Assembly: GCA_015069485.1 (NCBI GenBank)
Contig: SVIM01000014.1
Location: 1 to 42,621, forward strand
From: Clostridiales bacterium
GTDB lineage: Bacteria > Bacillota > Clostridia > Christensenellales > Borkfalkiaceae
Direction: 5' to 3'
DNA: 42,621 nucleotides
Shown: positions 40,060 through 42,621 of the stretch, piece by piece
Numbering within the stretch: the stretch's first letter is position 1
Layout of the letters: each line of letters opens with the position of its first letter
Notes under the pieces: model-generated
Told to the model about the DNA's origin: nothing
Databases searched by the model: none
The model's input: the letters and a program-made list of their open reading frames with translations, nothing else
Translations under genes and position numbers: made by a program

Positions 40060-40836
40060 ATGTTTAACGGAATAGCAACAGGATTTAGAAATTTAGACAA
40101 AAAACTTGGCGGCGGATTAAAAAATGGAGAATTAACCATTATTGCAGCCCGTCCAGGTATGGGTAAAAGCACGTTTGGAGTGAACGTTTTACTAAACGTA
40201 ACTGTAAACGAAAATAAGATTGGCGCGCATTTTTCTTTAGAAATGACAAAAGTTGAAACTTTTGCAAGACTTTTGTGCAGTCTTGCTAGCGTAAGAATGG
40301 AAGATGCAATTTATGGAAACTTAAAACCTAAAGAGTGGAAAAGTGTAATTCATGCAAATGAAAAACTAAGAGCAAGCAACATTATAATAGATGATTCTAC
40401 TCACATAACATCTAACAAATTATTAAAAAAATGCCTTGAAATTAAAGAAGAAAATAGCGGTGCATTAGACCTTGTCATTGTAGATTGTCTACATTTTATT
40501 GAGACAAATGAAAAATTAAGCAATGTGGACAGAGAAGAAGAATTTTTAATAATTACCCGCGAACTTAAAAATGCCGCTAAACAATTAAACGTACCTATTT
40601 TAGCCCTTTTTCAAATGCGAAGTAGAATATCCCACCCCGATATAACAAAATTATACGGAGTAGATAAAATTGCCGACGTTACGATTATTCTCGACCGTCC
40701 GCGCGCTTACATAGACGACAACGCCGACGAAAAATATGCGGAAGTTACTATAGTTAAGCAAAATGGAGAAGAAAAAAGCGATACCGTAATTTTTGATTTT
40801 ATAGGGAATATACCTACTTTTAAAGAACGATTTTGA
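40060..40836 (+). CDS. DnaB C-terminal-domain-like RecA-fold ATPase
   Basis: A 258-residue protein corresponding to the helicase domain of DnaB only. Walker A ARPGMGKSTF, FSLEM (the DnaB H1a-like step), Walker B LDLVIVDCLHFI (DnaB: VIVDYLQLI), ELKNAAKQLNVPILALFQMR (DnaB: LK.LAkelnvPvi.lSQ), DKIADVTIILDRP, and the end IVKQNGEE...IFDFIGNIPTFKERF. The N-terminal DnaB hexamerisation/primase domain is absent, and the KqRNG arginine-finger motif is reduced to KQNG, so a normal replicative helicase is unlikely. It may be a phage- or plasmid-derived ATPase or a defence component. AGAGGAGAA ribosome site right after the membrane peptide. Confidence 0.85.
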   Translation: MFNGIATGFRNLDKKLGGGLKNGELTIIAARPGMGKSTFGVNVLLNVTVNENKIGAHFSLEMTKVETFARLLCSLASVRMEDAIYGNLKPKEWKSVIHANEKLRASNIIIDDSTHITSNKLLKKCLEIKEENSGALDLVIVDCLHFIETNEKLSNVDREEEFLIITRELKNAAKQLNVPILALFQMRSRISHPDITKLYGVDKIADVTIILDRPRAYIDDNADEKYAEVTIVKQNGEEKSDTVIFDFIGNIPTFKERF

Positions 40837-40845
40837 TTTTTTCTC

Positions 40846-40874
40846 TTGTAATACTGCGACAATTTTGGTATAAT
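40846..40874 (+). promoter_or_regulatory. Promoter of the WYL regulator gene with embedded operator site 3
   Basis: TTGTAA at 40846-40851, 17 bases, TATAAT at 40869-40874 with TGG before it (extended -10). CTGCGACA-ATTT-TGGTATAA (40854-40873) is a weaker 8-4-8 copy of the palindrome at 38585, lying across the spacer and -10: an autorepression position. Confidence 0.65.
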
Positions 40875-40902
40875 GATAAAAAATCAAAATAGGCGGGGAC
40901 TT

Positions 40903-41886
40903 ATGGAAAGTTTAGAACCCAAAAAATTGGCTCTATTAAGAATTTTGCAACTTTTACAAAAGCATACCGACGAAAAACATTTACTTACTCAGGAACAAAT
41001 ATCTACGCTTTTGTATAGAGAGTATGGCATAGAAATAGAGCGTAAAGCTGTAGGTCGCAATATTTCCCTTTTAAAAGAAGCGGGTTTTGAAATTGAACCC
41101 ACTAATAGTGGCTGTTATTTAGCAGAGCGTCTTTTAGAAAATTCGGAACTTAAACTTTTAATTGACGGTGTTTTATGCAGTAAACATATTTCTCCCAAGC
41201 ACACTGCGCAATTAATTAAAAAACTTGCCTCCCTTTCTAATAAATATTTTAAAAGCTCAATTAAAAACATATACTCCGTTAATGATTGGAATAAAGCGCA
41301 AAACGCCGAACTATTTTTAAACGTTGAAATTGTTGACGACGCTATAGAACAAAACAAGCAGATTACTTTTATTTACAATAAGTACGGTGAAGACAAAAAA
41401 TTACACTCTTCTTCCAAAAATACGGTAAGCCCTTACCAAATGATTTTGCACAATCAGCATTATTATCTTATTGCTTACAATGAAAAATGGAAGCAAATGC
41501 GCCATTATCGTATGGATAAAATTACGCAAATGCACATTATGGAAAGCGTTCGCACTCCTCTCCGCCAAATAGAAGGCTTTGAAAACGGCATTAATTATAA
41601 GCATATTTCTTCCGCTCTGCCTTATATGTTTACTGACAAGCCACAAACGATTGAATTTTTGGCTAAAAAAGAAATTATAGACCAAATAATCGACTGGTTC
41701 GGTTACGATATTAAAATTGTAAGCGTTGACGAAGATACCTTTAAAATTAACTTTGTTGCCAGTATTAATGCAATGGAGTTTTGGGCGATGCAATACTTAA
41801 ACTTTGTTGAAATTATTAAACCTGCCGAATTAAGAGATAGAATTAAAAATAATTTATTGTCGGCAAATAAAAAATATTTTAAATAA
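40903..41886 (+). CDS. WYL-domain transcriptional regulator
   Basis: Protein of 327 residues from the ATG at 40903, which has AGGCGGGGA before it; the in-frame ATG at 40873 lies in the -10 box. N-terminal helix-turn-helix (KKLALLRILQLLQKHTDEKH, REYGIEIERKAVGRNISLLK). Central WYL domain: NKQITFIYNKYGEDKKLH, VSPYQMILHNQHYYLIAYNE, RHYRMDKITQM. C-terminal WCX extension (TIEFLAKKEIIDQIIDWFGY). WYL proteins sense nucleic acid or nucleotide signals and often control anti-phage loci. Operator-like sites at 38585, 39905 and in its own promoter suggest that it controls the whole island. Confidence 0.92.
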   Translation: MESLEPKKLALLRILQLLQKHTDEKHLLTQEQISTLLYREYGIEIERKAVGRNISLLKEAGFEIEPTNSGCYLAERLLENSELKLLIDGVLCSKHISPKHTAQLIKKLASLSNKYFKSSIKNIYSVNDWNKAQNAELFLNVEIVDDAIEQNKQITFIYNKYGEDKKLHSSSKNTVSPYQMILHNQHYYLIAYNEKWKQMRHYRMDKITQMHIMESVRTPLRQIEGFENGINYKHISSALPYMFTDKPQTIEFLAKKEIIDQIIDWFGYDIKIVSVDEDTFKINFVASINAMEFWAMQYLNFVEIIKPAELRDRIKNNLLSANKKYFK

Positions 41887-41888
41887 TT

Positions 41889-42122
41889 ATGGAAAATAAA
41901 AATTTTAAGATAGACGAATCTTACAAAAAAGCATTATTGTTTTGCATTAATAACAATGCTGCTTCTGTTTCCTTACTACAACGGTGGCTTTACTATGGCT
42001 ATGAAACAGCCTGTAAAATTATCGATTGGATGACGGACATGGGACATATAACACCCGCCAACGGTGCAAAGCCACGAGAAGTTTTAATATCACTTTCCGA
42101 CTTCGAAAAGCTTTATAATTAA
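41889..42122 (+). CDS. Free-standing FtsK gamma-like winged-helix protein
   Basis: A 77-residue protein matching the C-terminal gamma domain of FtsK/SpoIIIE: YKKALLFCINNNAASVSLLQ, RWLYYGYETACKIIDWMTDM, GHITPANGAKPREVLIS (FtsK: S.S.LQR.f.iGYnrAariie.mE..GivgP..G.k.ReVl). In FtsK this winged helix reads KOPS/SRS DNA sites and contacts XerD. Here there is no motor domain. It starts 2 bases after the WYL stop, so the two are translationally coupled. It may be an accessory DNA-binding subunit of the regulator or of the element. Confidence 0.85.
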   Translation: MENKNFKIDESYKKALLFCINNNAASVSLLQRWLYYGYETACKIIDWMTDMGHITPANGAKPREVLISLSDFEKLYN

Positions 42123-42149
42123 CTATCTTTTTACGTAATATAAAGATAG
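42123..42149. terminator. Weak hairpin after the FtsK gamma-like gene
   Basis: CTATCTTT pairs with AAAGATAG directly after the stop codon. No U tail, so termination efficiency is uncertain. Confidence 0.45.
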
Positions 42150-42182
42150 GGAAAAATTGGGGTTGTAAAAATAACATTTTAT

Positions 42183-42204
42183 GTGACAAAACGGTGACAA
42201 AACG
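42183..42204. repeat. Tandem pair of GTGACAAAACG
   Basis: Two exact 11-base copies head to tail in a noncoding gap; they could be protein-binding sites. The remainder of 42150-42306 is A-rich with no gene. Confidence 0.5.
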
Positions 42205-42306
42205 TGGAATAAAATTTGAAAAAAGCGGCATAAAAAATGACCGTGAAAGAGAACTTTTGAAGCCTAGTATAAAACATTAAAAAAACTTAAAAAATGCATA
42301 AAAAAA

Positions 42307-42340
42307 GCCCATTTTTAAGCGATTTTGCTTAAAAATGGGC
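42307..42340. terminator. Strong bidirectional terminator
   Basis: GCCCATTTTTAAGC pairs with GCTTAAAAATGGGC (14 bp, 6-base loop), flanked by A6 and T6. On the minus strand it closes the structured region 42348-42535. Confidence 0.88.
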
Positions 42341-42347
42341 CTTTTTT

Positions 42348-42535
42348 GATTGAAATCCGGCAACTCCATTCTCGGCGGCTGTAAGGTAAAATCAGCCGCC
42401 TTGGGCACCGTTCGCCTGCTTTGTTAGAGGCGAACTCATCTCGCAACGCTTTAACAGTGTACAACACTGTTAAAAGAAGTGCGTTGCTCGTCCTCCCTCG
42501 ACCGGGAGGATATAATTACTGCGCAACAAAAAAAA
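42348..42535 (-). ncRNA. Putative structured RNA or multi-hairpin repeat, left copy
   Basis: Four hairpins in series: CCTCCC/GGGAGG (42492-42509), GCAACGC...GCGTTGC enclosing an 11-bp TTTAACAGTGT stem (42443-42487), GTTCGCC/GGCGAAC (42410-42435) and GGCGGCTG/CAGCCGCC (42374-42400). On the minus strand these are followed by GGAGTTGCCGGATTTC and the terminator at 42307-42340. The last part recurs at 42571-42620. No open frame is credible. The strand is inferred from the terminator position; a mobile repeat is an alternative. Confidence 0.45.
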
Positions 42536-42561
42536 CAGTTGCAACCTTTTGGTTACAACTG
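42536..42561 (-). terminator. Terminator of the right-hand structured repeat copy
   Basis: CAGTTGCAACC pairs with GGTTACAACTG (one mismatch). Minus-strand tail is T8. Confidence 0.8.
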
Positions 42562-42570
42562 CTCTTTTTT

Positions 42571-42621
42571 GAAATCCGGCAACTCCTTTCTCGGCGACTG
42601 TATGGCGTATTTCAGTCGCCT
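42571..42621 (-). repeat. Right copy of the structured repeat, cut by the window end
   Basis: GAAATCCGGCAACTCC and the following hairpin repeat 42352-42400 at a constant 219-base offset. The stem here is GGCGACTG/CAGTCGCC (42593-42620), differing from the left copy by one compensatory pair. Confidence 0.7.

Noticed and set aside
40873-40902. Upstream ATG as start of the WYL regulator
   Set aside because: It overlaps the -10 box; the ATG at 40903 has a strong ribosome site.

Overview
The window looks like a chromosomal piece of a low-GC, gut-type Clostridia (Firmicutes) relative, probably uncultured. The reasons are the RuvX-DUF1292 gene pair typical of Firmicutes, Gram-positive style lipoproteins and BspA-like surface proteins, AGGAGG-type ribosome sites, many clean TTGACA-17-TATAAT promoters and U-tailed hairpin terminators, and AT-rich intergenic DNA. 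No tRNA, rRNA or CRISPR array was seen. The taxonomic placement is inference.

Layout. 1-4.0 kb: two BspA-like leucine-rich-repeat surface proteins (the first cut by the window edge). They share a nearly identical 0.75 kb 5' cassette (promoter, leader, signal peptide, collagen-like GXY tract). One cassette copy abuts a beheaded alpha/beta-hydrolase gene. 4.0-7.2 kb: a membrane-anchored GH3 enzyme with reversed domain order and a palindrome in its leader. 7.4-8.2 kb: ruvX and a DUF1292 gene, with a promoter that predicts a leaderless mRNA. 8.3-11.8 kb: a lipoprotein and a 1003-residue secreted protein with InlB-type repeats. 11.9-26.8 kb: mostly single housekeeping or uncharacterised genes (MATE transporter, cyclophilin-like lipoprotein, glycerol kinase, acyltransferase-like protein, GNATs, ASCH protein, large membrane protein, DUF1295 protein, Nudix hydrolase). 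27-29.8 kb: a 900-residue lipoprotein with Ig-like and carbohydrate-binding-like parts. 30.1-32.6 kb: a complete polar amino acid ABC importer operon. 32.67-32.97 kb: a 13-unit degenerate tandem repeat with a 23-nt period. 33-38 kb: purC, a third BspA-like lipoprotein, then rpsB-tsf.

The region most likely to be accessory is 38.58-42.12 kb, which is visibly AT-rich. It encodes a 64-residue protein plus an AbaSI/PvuRts1I-like modification-dependent endonuclease, a 34-residue membrane peptide plus a DnaB C-domain-like ATPase without the arginine-finger motif, and a WYL regulator coupled to a free-standing FtsK gamma domain. A palindrome of one geometry (8-4-8, best form CTGTACCA-N4-TGGTACAG) appears at the head of each of the three parts and overlaps the WYL gene's own promoter. 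I infer a WYL-controlled defence or mobile-element island.

The right edge (42.3-42.6 kb) holds two copies of a terminator-linked structured repeat whose hairpin shows a compensatory base change, suggesting a structured RNA. Functional statements rest on motif recognition by eye; no database search was run.
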